From contig NZ_KI530758.1 in the NCBI RefSeq assembly GCF_000488255.1, positions 24,381 to 88,380 of the forward strand: 64,000 nt of DNA, read 5' to 3'. The notes below the pieces were generated by a model that did no database searches, was not told the origin of the DNA, and worked only from the letters and a program-made list of their open reading frames with translations. Shown piece by piece: positions 46,170 through 55,513 of this stretch (position 1 is the stretch's first letter; the number at the start of each line of letters is the position of its first letter). The position numbers were made by a program, and so were the translations under genes. The stretch is from Acinetobacter indicus CIP 110367 (GTDB lineage Bacteria; Pseudomonadota; Gammaproteobacteria; Pseudomonadales; Moraxellaceae).

Positions 46170-46322
46170 AAGTAGACACTTGCGGAGCAGTGCTCCTCAT
46201 ATAATTAAACTCTAGGCAATTAAGCTGACACAGAATTTAGAACGCTCTCATTACCTATTTGCATTTGTGTTCAGGAGCAGCCCTGTTAATCCATTATACC
46301 TTATAAATAGATTATTTCTTCA
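46170..46322. other. Short gene-free stretch before rep
   Basis: No coding frame; it joins the IS256 scrap to the replication module. Confidence 0.4.
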
Positions 46323-46341
46323 GTGTAGCAACTTGCTACAC
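46323..46341. repeat. 19-bp perfect palindrome closing the rep side
   Basis: Arms GTGTAGCAA and TTGCTACAC around one C, with a T-run on the plus strand. An identical palindrome overlaps the parB stop (50072-50090). Shared sequence including flanks is 25 bp when the two are compared in inverted orientation. Confidence 0.8.
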
Positions 46342-46348
46342 TTTTTTT

Positions 46349-47521
46349 CTAAATCACTTCTTTACCGAAAATATCATTTAAACGATCACGAATACTTTGT
46401 ACAAATTCAGGATTATTTTTCAACTTGTGCTTCATATTACGTTTGAAATCATTCAGGCTCATTCCGATTTCAGCAAAATCCATCTGGAATAAAGTATCGT
46501 TAACTACAATATTGGCTTGAGAATCAGTTAAACATCCAACTTTTTTGAACCACTTCTTGAACTGATTGTATTTTTCATCATTAATAAAAATATACCAGGA
46601 ACGCACATTAGTATCGAATTTTGCACCCAGCTCTTTGACAAGAGCGTTATCTTCAAATGCTACATCTAAATAAATTTTCTCAACTGTTAGAGTATCACTA
46701 ACATTCTTTTCAGCAATACGGTGTTGTAATTTGAAATTTACACCTACTATGGGACGTCCTTTCTTAATTGTTTCATATTCCAACTGTAGATCAGTATTTT
46801 CATTAATTTCTGCCACAATCTTATCTAGAACATAACGTCTGAAATCTACCCAGCGATCATACTTTGTTTCATTAATATCAATGATGGCCTTAAGATTTTC
46901 CAAAAGTAGTGGAATTTCATAACTTTTTTGATTCGTGTACTTAAATTCATTTTTGATAAAGTAAGTATATAAACTCATGCTTGCTACAGAATCTAATGCA
47001 AATAGATGTTTGAGCTGATAGGTTGTGAAATTCCCTCCAGCAAGTTGAGTAAAATATGGTAGAACTTCACTGGTAAAACGAATCTGTATGGCATTTTTTG
47101 AATCATCTTCCCATCGCAACTCTCGAATGATAGGCACTACAGAATGTACTTTTTTGGTCTTTCTTTTACCATCGTCAGCAGGTTCTTCAATAATAAAATG
47201 TGCAACTCTTGACGAAAGCTCTTTGTAAATCCGGTCAATTGCCACATTAATTGAATTACGTTTACTAAGGCCTAATAGATCAGCAAGATCATCTTTGTAC
47301 AAATATATATAGGTCTGTTCAGTAATTTCACGGTCTACGCTATTTTTTTCTCCATAATTAGCTACAGCCATTGCATACAGAAGAGCTTTGTATTCATTCG
47401 CAGATAGCTCAATCGGACGGATCAAGCGGTTACTGGTACTAACTACTCCATTATGGCGAATATTGCCAATACAGTAAGGGATATAGTTCGATTCTTCTTG
47501 CAATGGATAGGATTCTGTCAT
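46349..47521 (-). CDS. repB: Rep_3-family plasmid replication initiator with a C-terminal DUF5710-like domain
   Basis: 390 aa. The N-terminal winged-helix pair of Rep_3 initiators covers about residues 25-255 (LSANEYKALLYAMAVANYGE, ADLLGLSKRNSINVAIDRIY, LPYFTQLAGGNFTTYQLKHL). About residues 280-325 (IYLDVAFEDNALVKELGAKF, DTNVRSWYIFINDEKY) look like a DUF5710 domain, which is absent from most Rep_3 proteins. It would bind the iterons at 47561-48157 just upstream and start replication. The plasmid copy number is probably iteron-controlled. Confidence 0.9.
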   Translation of the reverse strand: MTESYPLQEESNYIPYCIGNIRHNGVVSTSNRLIRPIELSANEYKALLYAMAVANYGEKNSVDREITEQTYIYLYKDDLADLLGLSKRNSINVAIDRIYKELSSRVAHFIIEEPADDGKRKTKKVHSVVPIIRELRWEDDSKNAIQIRFTSEVLPYFTQLAGGNFTTYQLKHLFALDSVASMSLYTYFIKNEFKYTNQKSYEIPLLLENLKAIIDINETKYDRWVDFRRYVLDKIVAEINENTDLQLEYETIKKGRPIVGVNFKLQHRIAEKNVSDTLTVEKIYLDVAFEDNALVKELGAKFDTNVRSWYIFINDEKYNQFKKWFKKVGCLTDSQANIVVNDTLFQMDFAEIGMSLNDFKRNMKHKLKNNPEFVQSIRDRLNDIFGKEVI

Positions 47522-47560
47522 AACCGTGATATTTATAATTTGACTATGATTTTATATACA

Positions 47561-48157
47561 AAAGTGGAAAATCTTTCAAGGCTTTCACCAAAACAATGCA
47601 AAGGTGGAAGGTTTGTCATCAAAAAGGTGCATAAAAGGATCAATTCGATCACATAAGTGGAAAATAGCATTTTTTTCCACTAATAAATGACAGATCTTCC
47701 ACTTTTAAGGAAATAAAATCGACAATAAGATAGATTTCAACCTATTCAACACTTAGTTATAACTTATTTGTTTAGAATTGAAACACTGATGTGACAAGGC
47801 TTCCACCTTTACTTAATCAGCGAGGGAGAGGAAAGAGTATATAATCATCAATAATTTTTTAGATAATTTTAAGTTATCCACAACAAAACTAAGATAAATG
47901 ACAAATCTTCCACCAATGAAAGGGAAAATAAAGATTTTATCCACATAATAAAAGATTGTTTTTATTATATTTTATTTAAAAAAATCACTATATTTAATTA
48001 ATGCATGACAAACTTTCCACTATAGTGACAAGTCTTCCACTTTTCGATGACAAACCTTCCACTTTTAAGTGACAACTACTACACTTTTCGATGACAAGTC
48101 TTCCACTTTTAAGTGACAAACCTTCCACTTTTCGATGACAAGCTTTCCACTCTTAAA
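47561..48157. other. oriV: Replication origin: iterons and DnaA boxes
   Basis: Six head-to-tail 22-bp iterons fill 48026-48157 with core TGACAARYCTTCCACTTTT; a 20-bp variant precedes them (48006-48025). Looser copies lie at 47688, 47792 and 47899, and two inverted half-copies at about 47561 and 47601, near the rep start, where they may serve autorepression. Two perfect DnaA boxes TTATCCACA lie at 47874-47882 and 47937-47945. An AT-rich stretch (48170-48330) follows, suitable for melting. Confidence 0.92.
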
Positions 48158-48368
48158 ATCATAAGTTACTGTTTTTTAAATCAAAAAAACGGCTCTAATT
48201 ATTAATTAGCTAAATATATAATTATACTAATTTTAATTAAGCTAGCTTAACTAAAAATTTAATTTTTAAGTTGTTTTACATCTGAACAAACAGGGTTTAT
48301 AAATTTAAAAACTATAGTAAGTTTAGTGAAAGTTATTTATATTAACTAACATTCGAATACGGAAGCAT

Positions 48369-49151
48369 ATGACACGTATGTCTGCAAAAATTATTGCTGT
48401 TGCCAATCACAAAGGTGGGTGTGGTAAAACAACAACAGTTGTTCATTTGGCATCAGAACTTGCAAACTTGGGCAACAAAGTTCTAGTTATTGATTTAGAT
48501 CCACAAGCAAATGCAAGTTTGCATATTGGAGTTCAACATCCTAGTGAAATGGCTGTTACAACGGCCGAATTACTCGTGGGTGATATTTCTTTGCTAGCTG
48601 ATGCCTTACAAGAAGAAACCAATTTTGATAATGTATCATTAATTTACGGATCCCTGAATTTGGGAAAAACCGAAGACCAGCTTAAAGAAGAAGCACCACG
48701 TCCCTCTGAAGAACTCGCAATCAAACTAAAATTACTGAAAGATCTGTACGATTTTATACTTATTGATTGTCCACCTAGCCTAAAATTATTGACCAGTAAT
48801 GCTTTAGCATCATCTACCCATGTGATCATTCCCATTGAATCAGGATCACAATATGGTCTTTATGGGGTAACAGACCTTCTAAACCATCTTGAAAAAATTA
48901 AGCGTATTAACCCAGATCTCAAACTATTAGGGGCATTATTGATCAAACATGATGAACGCCAAAATGTTTGCAAATTGATTCGTGATGAAGCTTTGAAGCA
49001 AGTTGGAAAAATTTTAGAAACAACTATTCCTCAAAGTACCAAAGTTAACCAGGCAGCAATTTTGCAGCAGTCACTTTTGAAAGTTGAAAAAGGCTCAAAA
49101 GTGCGTAAGGCATTTGAAAGTCTGGCATCTGAAATTGTGGCTAAAGTATAA
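48369..49151 (+). CDS. parA: ParA-family partition ATPase
   Basis: 260 aa. Walker A variant NHKGGCGKTTT at residues 14-24, Walker A' VLVIDLDPQANAS, and Walker B FILIDCPPSLK. No N-terminal helix-turn-helix is present, so this is a Walker-type Ib-like partition protein. It moves plasmid copies to daughter cells together with ParB. GGAAG lies just upstream of the start. It follows the iterons and precedes parB by 14 bp. Confidence 0.95.
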   Translation: MTRMSAKIIAVANHKGGCGKTTTVVHLASELANLGNKVLVIDLDPQANASLHIGVQHPSEMAVTTAELLVGDISLLADALQEETNFDNVSLIYGSLNLGKTEDQLKEEAPRPSEELAIKLKLLKDLYDFILIDCPPSLKLLTSNALASSTHVIIPIESGSQYGLYGVTDLLNHLEKIKRINPDLKLLGALLIKHDERQNVCKLIRDEALKQVGKILETTIPQSTKVNQAAILQQSLLKVEKGSKVRKAFESLASEIVAKV

Positions 49152-49165
49152 AATCTGAGAATATT

Positions 49166-50077
49166 ATGGCGAGCACGAAAGAGCTTTTAGCTCAGAAATT
49201 GAAACAGAATACGCAGAAACATCAACAAGCACAGAAAGATAATATTAAGGAATTGAAGGAGTTTCGGCGTAATGTTCCAATTGAAGATATCAGTAGGAGT
49301 CCAAATCAGCCTCGCAAAACATTTGACGAACTAGAGCTGAAAGAACTAGCTGATTCTATTGAAGAAGTAGGACTTTTACAGCCAATTACTGTTCGTAAAC
49401 TTGATAATTTGAAATATGAACTGATTGCTGGTGAACGTCGTCTACGTGCGCATCAGTTACTCGGTAAAACAGTTATTGAAGCGATCATTATTGATGCTAA
49501 TAATGATGAAGCTTCCTTATTGACGCTTGCTGAGAATTTAAAACGCCAGGATTTGACGGATTATGAAATTTTTGTTGGTCTGAATGCATTAGATGAGAAA
49601 TTAAAGAAAAACAAACAACGTTTGGCTAAGTCTCTCGGTTTAAATCGTGAAGATATGTATAAATACCTATCTTATGAAAAATTACCTGAAGTGATATTAA
49701 AAGATTTAGATGCTGAGCCAAATTTACTGGGTCGTACTGCTGCTACTGCATTCAAAAAGTTCCTATCAGATCATCTTCAGCAGCTTTCAGAAGCTGAAAC
49801 AGTACTCCTTAAAGCTTGGGAAAAAGTTAAAGATAAAAAGCTTGAACAGACTAAGGCAGCAGCATATGCGGAAAAATTATTTAGTCAGGGTTCAGATAAG
49901 CTCACGACCGCCTCAGTCGTTAGAAAAATAGAATATGCAGGTAAGGTTGCTGGAAATATTAAGCTTAGTGATAAACAACTAAAAGTCTCACTAAATATTT
50001 CACAAATTGATGAAGCAAGCTTACAGCAGCTTGAGAACTTCCTGAAAGAGTTAGTTCAGAAAAATGAAAAAGTGTAG
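49166..50077 (+). CDS. parB: ParB-family centromere-binding protein
   Basis: 303 aa. ParB/Srx CTPase domain with SRSPNQPRKTFDELELKELA and the ELIAGERRLRAHQLLG motif (about residues 55-105). It is followed by a helix-turn-helix (NKQRLAKSLGLNREDMYKYL) and a C-terminal dimerisation region. It overlaps a perfect palindrome with its stop codon (TAG at 50075-50077 inside 50072-50090). Confidence 0.95.
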   Translation: MASTKELLAQKLKQNTQKHQQAQKDNIKELKEFRRNVPIEDISRSPNQPRKTFDELELKELADSIEEVGLLQPITVRKLDNLKYELIAGERRLRAHQLLGKTVIEAIIIDANNDEASLLTLAENLKRQDLTDYEIFVGLNALDEKLKKNKQRLAKSLGLNREDMYKYLSYEKLPEVILKDLDAEPNLLGRTAATAFKKFLSDHLQQLSEAETVLLKAWEKVKDKKLEQTKAAAYAEKLFSQGSDKLTTASVVRKIEYAGKVAGNIKLSDKQLKVSLNISQIDEASLQQLENFLKELVQKNEKV

Positions 50078-50090
50078 CAACTTGCTACAC
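50072..50090. repeat. 19-bp perfect palindrome closing the par side
   Basis: Identical to the palindrome at 46323-46341, overlapping the parB stop codon. It can end parB transcription, with a T-rich tail TCTTCTTT. Confidence 0.8.
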
Positions 50091-50185
50091 TCTTCTTTAC
50101 GAGATCTCTAAAAGTATAATTTTTAGAATATATAAAAATGCTTAGCCTATTGTTGTGAACGTTGGCGGTATAAGTGCTAAAGAGT

Positions 50186-50217
50186 GAAGAGAACCCAGCC
50201 GAGGCCAGGTTCTCTTC
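50186..50217 (-). terminator. Terminator between parB and tdm
   Basis: GAAGAGAACC and GGTTCTCTTC arms with an inner GC-rich stem. It stands 22 bp past the tdm stop on the minus strand and 109 bp past parB. Confidence 0.65.
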
Positions 50218-50239
50218 GTTTGGTTTAGGGGAACTGTGA

Positions 50240-52579
50240 CTAGGAGCGTACGCGGCTACGCTCGGGATCATAGAAAGGCAGGCTGACCACTTTGGCATTC
50301 AGACGCTTTTTATGACCATCTAGTTGACCGACCTGAACTTCTTTATCGACCTGGGCATATTCTGGTGCCAGTCTGCACATCGCGATTTGTTTTTTTAATA
50401 ACGGTGAGTTCGTACTGCTCGTGACAATACCAACAGGATACCTGCCTGCATAGATAGAATCACCATGATGGACGGGCTCATTGCCTTCCAGTATCAGTCC
50501 CATCAGTTTGTGGCGACTGGCTGGGTTCTGGTTTTGTATGGCTTGTTTGCCAATAAAATCATCTTCTTTGGTTTTTAAGGGGGTAGTAAACCCAATGCCT
50601 GCCTCAAATGGATTGGTCTGTGCATTGAATTCATGTTCAGCAAAGATCAGGCCCGCTTCAATCCTTAACATATCTAAAGCATCGAACCCCATGGGTGCGA
50701 TTTGGTATTGTTGGCCTTCCTGCCAGATAGTATCCCAGAGCTGTTCGGCATGATTGGGATGACACCAGACCTCAAAGCCCAGCTCTCCTGTATAACCAGT
50801 ACGTGAAACCATCAGTGGGATACCCGTTGGACCGCCGAGCTTGCCCAAAGTAAAGTGAAACCAGGCCAGTTTTTCAATCTCTGGTTGATGTTCTGGTGTC
50901 CAGATGATTTTTGCCAGTAATTCCCGACTTTTTGGACCTTGTACAGCGAGGTTATTAATCTGAGTAGAGGCATTGCGGATACTGACCCGAAAGCCCTGTT
51001 CCTTGGCTTTCTGTTTAAGCCAGGTACCTGAATATTCATCACCACAAATCCAACGGAAATTTTGTGTGCTCATTTTAAACAGGGTGCCATCATCGACCAT
51101 TCCTCCAGTTTCCAGACAGGAAGCGGAATACACGATTTCCCCAATGGCAAGTTTGCGTACGTTGCGGGTCAGGACATATTGTAAAAAAGCTTCTGCATCT
51201 GGACCTGAAATATCAAATTTACGTAGCGGGCTGAGGTCCAGCATGGCGACCCGTTCTCGGCAGGCCAGATATTCGGCAACGCTTCCCCAGCCATCATATT
51301 CATTGGCAATCCAGTAGCCTTTGTACTCACTGATTTTGGAGGTCAGGGCGGAAATACGTGAATAAAATCCGGATGTCATGGTCATTCTTGGCTGCTCCTC
51401 AGGATGTATCCGATAATGTTGTGAGCGTTTAAATTCTTCGGTTTCTGCATAGATACGGACATGGATATCGGTAGGAACCCAGCCGTTGGATGGATCAATT
51501 TCATCCGGACAGGCAGAACTGGCGCAGACCAGGTCGCGATTGGCGCGTAACAGCACATAATCTCCTGGTCTGGACCAAGGTTCATCTAGGCCGATGCTGC
51601 CGCAATCCTGAACAAAGGTGTTATAGAAGAAGTTAATCGCCGGCCAGGCATCACGTGCTGCGATACCATAAGGTTTCAACACCTGATTAAAATTATCGGT
51701 ACAGGAAATATGACCAAAATATCCAGCGTCATTATAAAACTTGGGGCTGCATGCAGTTAGAAACATGTCATGCCGGCCCACGGTATCCTGGATTACTTCG
51801 ACCATGCTTTGCATATCACTGCCATAAAAGCGTGAATGTAAACCAGGTCTAGGTGTACTCTGACCCAGAATAGTTCTAGTGGCAACGGCATCGAGACCGA
51901 TTTCATGAGCTTGTTCCAGCGCCTGCTGATCAAAAGCCAGAAAGTCCGAGCACTGTTTTCCTGATACGTCAATAATCTGGATCCATTGCCCTTTTTTGAC
52001 GTGATAGGTTCGTGCAGAGGCACGGGGAACATGGATCTCTTGTACAGGGTTTGCCAAAGGTTCCGGTAAATAGGCATCAACTGGCTGGGCTTTGTGAATG
52101 ATGACTTTGATTTCATCCAGGCAGGCAGGGCTGGTGATATCTAGATCTGGACCGGTATTCAACACAAAGACCTGAACGGCAGTCTTTGCTTTTATTTTGA
52201 GTATTTCAAAACCTTCAATGCAAGAGACTTGTTGCAAATGCTGTGTACAGAGCTGGTACTGATCAAACTGCTTTTGCAATGCATGGGCGGTGTGGCTTTC
52301 CTGCTGAAGTTGCGCCAAGGTGTGCTGTGCGCTGGTCATTAGATAGGTGGCAGGCGTAAGAATATCAATCTTTTCCAAAGCTGGGTGTCCATCCTGATCC
52401 AAAACCAAGAGCTCGACACTTCCATTTGCAGCTTCTAGAACCATTTCATCATTTTCATCCAGCTGAAAACGATTCAGTCTTTGTGCAGCGATCTGCATTT
52501 GTAGGATATGAATAGGTGGCTGTAAATGAATAATTTCATCGCTGAATGGTTCAGCAGGGAGTACTGATAAATGCTCCAT
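50240..52579 (-). CDS. tdm: Trimethylamine N-oxide demethylase Tdm
   Basis: 779 aa, close to the roughly 770 aa of known Tdm. It splits TMAO into dimethylamine and formaldehyde. About residues 190-370 form the DUF1989 domain, with a Cys in IDVSGKQCSDFLAFD, His in TPRPGLHSRF and Cys residues in FGHISCTDN and CASSACPDEID. This family binds Zn. About residues 395-779 form a GcvT-like tetrahydrofolate-binding half (YWIANEYDGWGSVAEYLACR, VSRTGYTGELGFEVWC), which can capture the formaldehyde as methylene-THF. The N-terminal 180 residues vary in the family. It is divergent from the sensor kinase at 52751. Confidence 0.9.
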   Translation of the reverse strand: MEHLSVLPAEPFSDEIIHLQPPIHILQMQIAAQRLNRFQLDENDEMVLEAANGSVELLVLDQDGHPALEKIDILTPATYLMTSAQHTLAQLQQESHTAHALQKQFDQYQLCTQHLQQVSCIEGFEILKIKAKTAVQVFVLNTGPDLDITSPACLDEIKVIIHKAQPVDAYLPEPLANPVQEIHVPRASARTYHVKKGQWIQIIDVSGKQCSDFLAFDQQALEQAHEIGLDAVATRTILGQSTPRPGLHSRFYGSDMQSMVEVIQDTVGRHDMFLTACSPKFYNDAGYFGHISCTDNFNQVLKPYGIAARDAWPAINFFYNTFVQDCGSIGLDEPWSRPGDYVLLRANRDLVCASSACPDEIDPSNGWVPTDIHVRIYAETEEFKRSQHYRIHPEEQPRMTMTSGFYSRISALTSKISEYKGYWIANEYDGWGSVAEYLACRERVAMLDLSPLRKFDISGPDAEAFLQYVLTRNVRKLAIGEIVYSASCLETGGMVDDGTLFKMSTQNFRWICGDEYSGTWLKQKAKEQGFRVSIRNASTQINNLAVQGPKSRELLAKIIWTPEHQPEIEKLAWFHFTLGKLGGPTGIPLMVSRTGYTGELGFEVWCHPNHAEQLWDTIWQEGQQYQIAPMGFDALDMLRIEAGLIFAEHEFNAQTNPFEAGIGFTTPLKTKEDDFIGKQAIQNQNPASRHKLMGLILEGNEPVHHGDSIYAGRYPVGIVTSSTNSPLLKKQIAMCRLAPEYAQVDKEVQVGQLDGHKKRLNAKVVSLPFYDPERSRVRS

Positions 52580-52680
52580 GATCTCACCTGATCAGATAAA
52601 GTGTTTGACAGTTATCTTTTCCTTTTTTTCATGCTGCAGCTATTTCCCGGAGGGAATACCTCTCTAGAGATAAGAGAATT

Positions 52681-52698
52681 TTGGCATGATTCATGCTC
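52681..52698 (+). promoter_or_regulatory. Sigma-54-type promoter of the two-component operon
   Basis: TTGGCATGATTCATGCTC has GG (52683-52684) and GC (52695-52696) 10 bp apart, 55 bp upstream of the kinase start. The -12 side is weaker than in the gmaS promoter. Confidence 0.55.
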
Positions 52699-52750
52699 AA
52701 GAAAATTTACTATGAAGAATAATTGCAAGGCATTTAATTGATGGATATTT

Positions 52751-53923
52751 ATGAGTGCAGCAATGACAGCAAATGAGATGGATGCATTATTAGAACAGAG
52801 GCAAAACAGTGCATCATGGCAGGTGACGCAATTACAGCAAGAACTTGCAATACAAAAATTTGAAACTCGTTGCTTACATTTTAAAAATCAGCTGAGCAGA
52901 ATTCGCCATCTGAGCAGTGAGTTGCCACACTGTCTTGCATCTTTGAAAGGGCTTCAGCCTTTGAAAAATGCACCAGAATTCGCCATTGTGACTTGTTATC
53001 CGTTTTCACAGGAATGTTTTATTTATCATGCTGTGGAGACTGGTCTGTCGTCCCAAACTCTTCGTAAGATCCAACAGGTTTTATTGCCATTGTCATCAGG
53101 AAGCAATGATGAACAAAATTTACAGCATTTGAAGATTGATCAGCATATAGCAAACTTGCTGTTCACTGGGCAGGACTTTCTCGTATGGCGGATCTATTTA
53201 GATGTCCAAGATCTAGAGCAGATCAATCATCCTATTTTCATGTTGCTAGATCGGTGTATCCGTGAAGGCTTTCAGGAAAGGGATCAACAGCACCGATATA
53301 TGCAGGACATATTACAGCAGGAACGTCGGGCTTTTTCTGCAGACCTACATGACAGTATTGCGCAAATCCTGGGATATCTCAGGCTAACGTCTGCACAGCT
53401 TTACCAGCAGTGCAAGCAGCCTGCTTATCAGGAGCTCATCGAGCAGGTAGAGGACATTTCTAACTATACCCACTATGCCTACCAGCAGGTACGTGAACTG
53501 ATTACGGCATCGAGGCTGGCCCAGGAGCTGGATTTTATCAAGGCGCTAAAAAAAGTGATTCAGGAATTTGAACAGCAGTCGAGTATTGTCTTTGAGCTGG
53601 ATCACCGTGCTCATCATATCAACATCCAGCCTAGACATTCGGTACAGGTGCTGTACATCATTCGGGAAAGCCTGAGTAATATCGTGCGCCACTCGCATGC
53701 CTCCTATGCACGAATTTATCTGCATGTTGAGGAGCAAAAATTACAGGTCCGTATTTCTGATAATGGGCAAGGGATTGATTTACATAGAAAACGCAAAGAC
53801 AGTTTTGGTCTAGACATCATGCAGGAACGTGCGGAGCGTATTGGCGCTATTTTAAAGATTTATCCAGAACAGCCACAGGGCACCTGTGTTGAGCTGACAC
53901 TGAATTTAAAAGGTGGAGAATAA
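52751..53923 (+). CDS. Cytoplasmic NarX-type sensor histidine kinase
   Basis: 390 aa without membrane segments, so it senses a soluble signal. The N-terminal 180 residues are an unrecognised sensor domain. The HisKA_3 box RRAFSADLHDSIAQ has the phosphoacceptor His200. The HATPase follows with RESLSNIVRHSHAS (N box), ISDNGQGID (G1) and SFGLDIMQERAERIGA (G2). It lies 2 bp before its partner regulator, between tdm and tmm. Sensing of a methylated amine or redox signal is inference. Confidence 0.88.
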   Translation: MSAAMTANEMDALLEQRQNSASWQVTQLQQELAIQKFETRCLHFKNQLSRIRHLSSELPHCLASLKGLQPLKNAPEFAIVTCYPFSQECFIYHAVETGLSSQTLRKIQQVLLPLSSGSNDEQNLQHLKIDQHIANLLFTGQDFLVWRIYLDVQDLEQINHPIFMLLDRCIREGFQERDQQHRYMQDILQQERRAFSADLHDSIAQILGYLRLTSAQLYQQCKQPAYQELIEQVEDISNYTHYAYQQVRELITASRLAQELDFIKALKKVIQEFEQQSSIVFELDHRAHHINIQPRHSVQVLYIIRESLSNIVRHSHASYARIYLHVEEQKLQVRISDNGQGIDLHRKRKDSFGLDIMQERAERIGAILKIYPEQPQGTCVELTLNLKGGE

Positions 53924-53925
53924 TC

Positions 53926-54618
53926 ATGAACAGGATTCAGGTAAGTATTGTCGATGATCATGCCCTGTTCAGGCGCGGTGTGGCAGACATCATACGCTAT
54001 TCCGGGCAGTTTGAATTGCTACAGGAATATTCCTCAGGTCAGCACTTTTTAGATCACTGCGAGCAGAACTGTCCCGATCTTTTATTGCTGGATATCCAGA
54101 TGCCCGATATGTCCGGGATTGAGGTACTGAAGAAACTGATGGAATATCCACTGCCGTTAAAAGTCATCATGCTGACTGCATGTGAGGATGATCAGGCAGT
54201 TTTAGATGCCATACGTTATGGTGCACAGGGCTTTTTGGCCAAAGATACTTTGCCAGAAGTTATTCTGGAAAACCTACAGCAGGTCTATGCTGGCAAGACA
54301 GTTTTACAGGAGCGCAGTGTGCATATTCTGGCTCAGCAGTTCCGGCAAATGCCAATGGATACGGCAATGACCAGGACATCGGTGCAGCAGCCTCATGCTC
54401 ATCTTCTGAATGAAATGACACAGCGTGAACAGGAGACTTTAAGACTGATTGCTAAGGGGTTGAATAACAAATTGATCGCTCGCGAACTCGGAATTAGCGA
54501 CGGTACGGTAAAAGTCTATGTCAAAAACCTATTGCGTAAACTCAATGTACATTCACGACTGGAGCTATCGGTCTGGGTGCATCAGAACCTGAATAGCTCA
54601 GAATTTAATATTGAATAG
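53926..54618 (+). CDS. NarL/LuxR-family response regulator
   Basis: 230 aa. Receiver domain with the acidic pair in SIVDDHALFRRG, phosphoacceptor Asp56 in LLLLDIQMPDMSG, and the conserved Lys in GFLAKDTLP. A GerE/LuxR helix-turn-helix occupies residues about 165-225 (LTQREQETLRLIAKGLNNKL in outline, IARELGISDGTVKVYVKNLL). Partner of the kinase just upstream (2-bp gap). It probably controls tdm, tmm and the dmm genes nearby. Confidence 0.9.
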   Translation: MNRIQVSIVDDHALFRRGVADIIRYSGQFELLQEYSSGQHFLDHCEQNCPDLLLLDIQMPDMSGIEVLKKLMEYPLPLKVIMLTACEDDQAVLDAIRYGAQGFLAKDTLPEVILENLQQVYAGKTVLQERSVHILAQQFRQMPMDTAMTRTSVQQPHAHLLNEMTQREQETLRLIAKGLNNKLIARELGISDGTVKVYVKNLLRKLNVHSRLELSVWVHQNLNSSEFNIE

Positions 54619-54629
54619 TGATGTAAGGA

Positions 54630-55394
54630 ATGATGCTACAAAAACAGAAAGCGCAGAAAATTGATCAGCCAGATGAATATTGGACACCTGTTTTTGACCA
54701 GTTGAATGAGCCGGTGATTTTTTTTGATGATCAGCTGAATATTTTACGCTGTAACGCAGCTTGGAAAAATTTCAGTCGGAATACAACTACGATTTTAAAT
54801 CACTATATTTATCCGGAAGACCTATACGTATTTATCCGGTCAATGCAATCGGGATTTTCCCACCCTATTCATATCCGCCTGATTCAGGATGCGGAGCATC
54901 TGGCATGGTTTGAAGTCAAAATGCAGAAAATCCAGATGATGGATTGGCATGTTCCACGTTATTTTTGGTCTATGATGGCCTGTGAACAGACCGATCTGAT
55001 CAAGGCCCGTGATCTGAAAGATGCACGGCAAAGGATATTGAAAGGCATCCTGACACGTATGCCTATCATGCTGTACCGTTCGCGTAACAATCGTGACTGG
55101 ACCATGGAATATGTCAGTGAAGGTTGCAAGAAGATTACCGGACATACTGAAGCTGAACTGATCAATAGCCCACTGTATGGGCAGCTCATTCATCAGGATG
55201 ACAGGGAATATGTCTGGAACAATATTCAGGAGGCATTACAGCGGCATGGCTGTTTCCATATTCGTTATCGTCTGAATGTGGCAGAAAACCAGACCCATTG
55301 GGTACAGGAAATTGGTCAGGGAGCTTACTCTGAAAGTGGCATGGTTCTGGGTATCGATGGCATCGTGTTTCAGACACAGGCGGAAATATTCTGA
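54630..55394 (+). CDS. PAS-domain protein linked to the two-component system
   Basis: 254 aa with two PAS-like domains (about 15-110 and 125-245; the second has WTMEYVSEGCKKITGHTEAELI, FHIRYRLNVAENQTHWVQEIGQGAYSE). There is no output domain such as kinase, GGDEF or helix-turn-helix, so it may be a ligand or redox sensor acting on the kinase. It starts 11 bp after the regulator gene, within the same operon, and precedes tmm by 119 bp. Confidence 0.8.
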   Translation: MMLQKQKAQKIDQPDEYWTPVFDQLNEPVIFFDDQLNILRCNAAWKNFSRNTTTILNHYIYPEDLYVFIRSMQSGFSHPIHIRLIQDAEHLAWFEVKMQKIQMMDWHVPRYFWSMMACEQTDLIKARDLKDARQRILKGILTRMPIMLYRSRNNRDWTMEYVSEGCKKITGHTEAELINSPLYGQLIHQDDREYVWNNIQEALQRHGCFHIRYRLNVAENQTHWVQEIGQGAYSESGMVLGIDGIVFQTQAEIF

Positions 55395-55513
55395 TTTTGC
55401 GTAAATTTTATACATAATGGCGTACCCATTCTGAGGAATTATCGGAACAAAAAACTCAGGCTAAGTTAGTTGCAAAGCGTTGCTTGTTATTCATCTTACA
55501 TGGAGATAAGACC

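Noticed and set aside
48006..48157. A CRISPR array
   Set aside because: The 22-bp units are tandem and contiguous with no unique spacers. They lie by a Rep_3 gene, so they are iterons.
52580..52700. A sigma-54 promoter for tdm on the minus strand
   Set aside because: I scanned the gap for GC-N10-CC and found no match with correct spacing.
55430..55490. A sigma-54-like promoter before tmm (AGGCTAAGTTAGTTGC)
   Set aside because: GG and GC are 11 bp apart, one more than the required 10, so it breaks the spacing rule.
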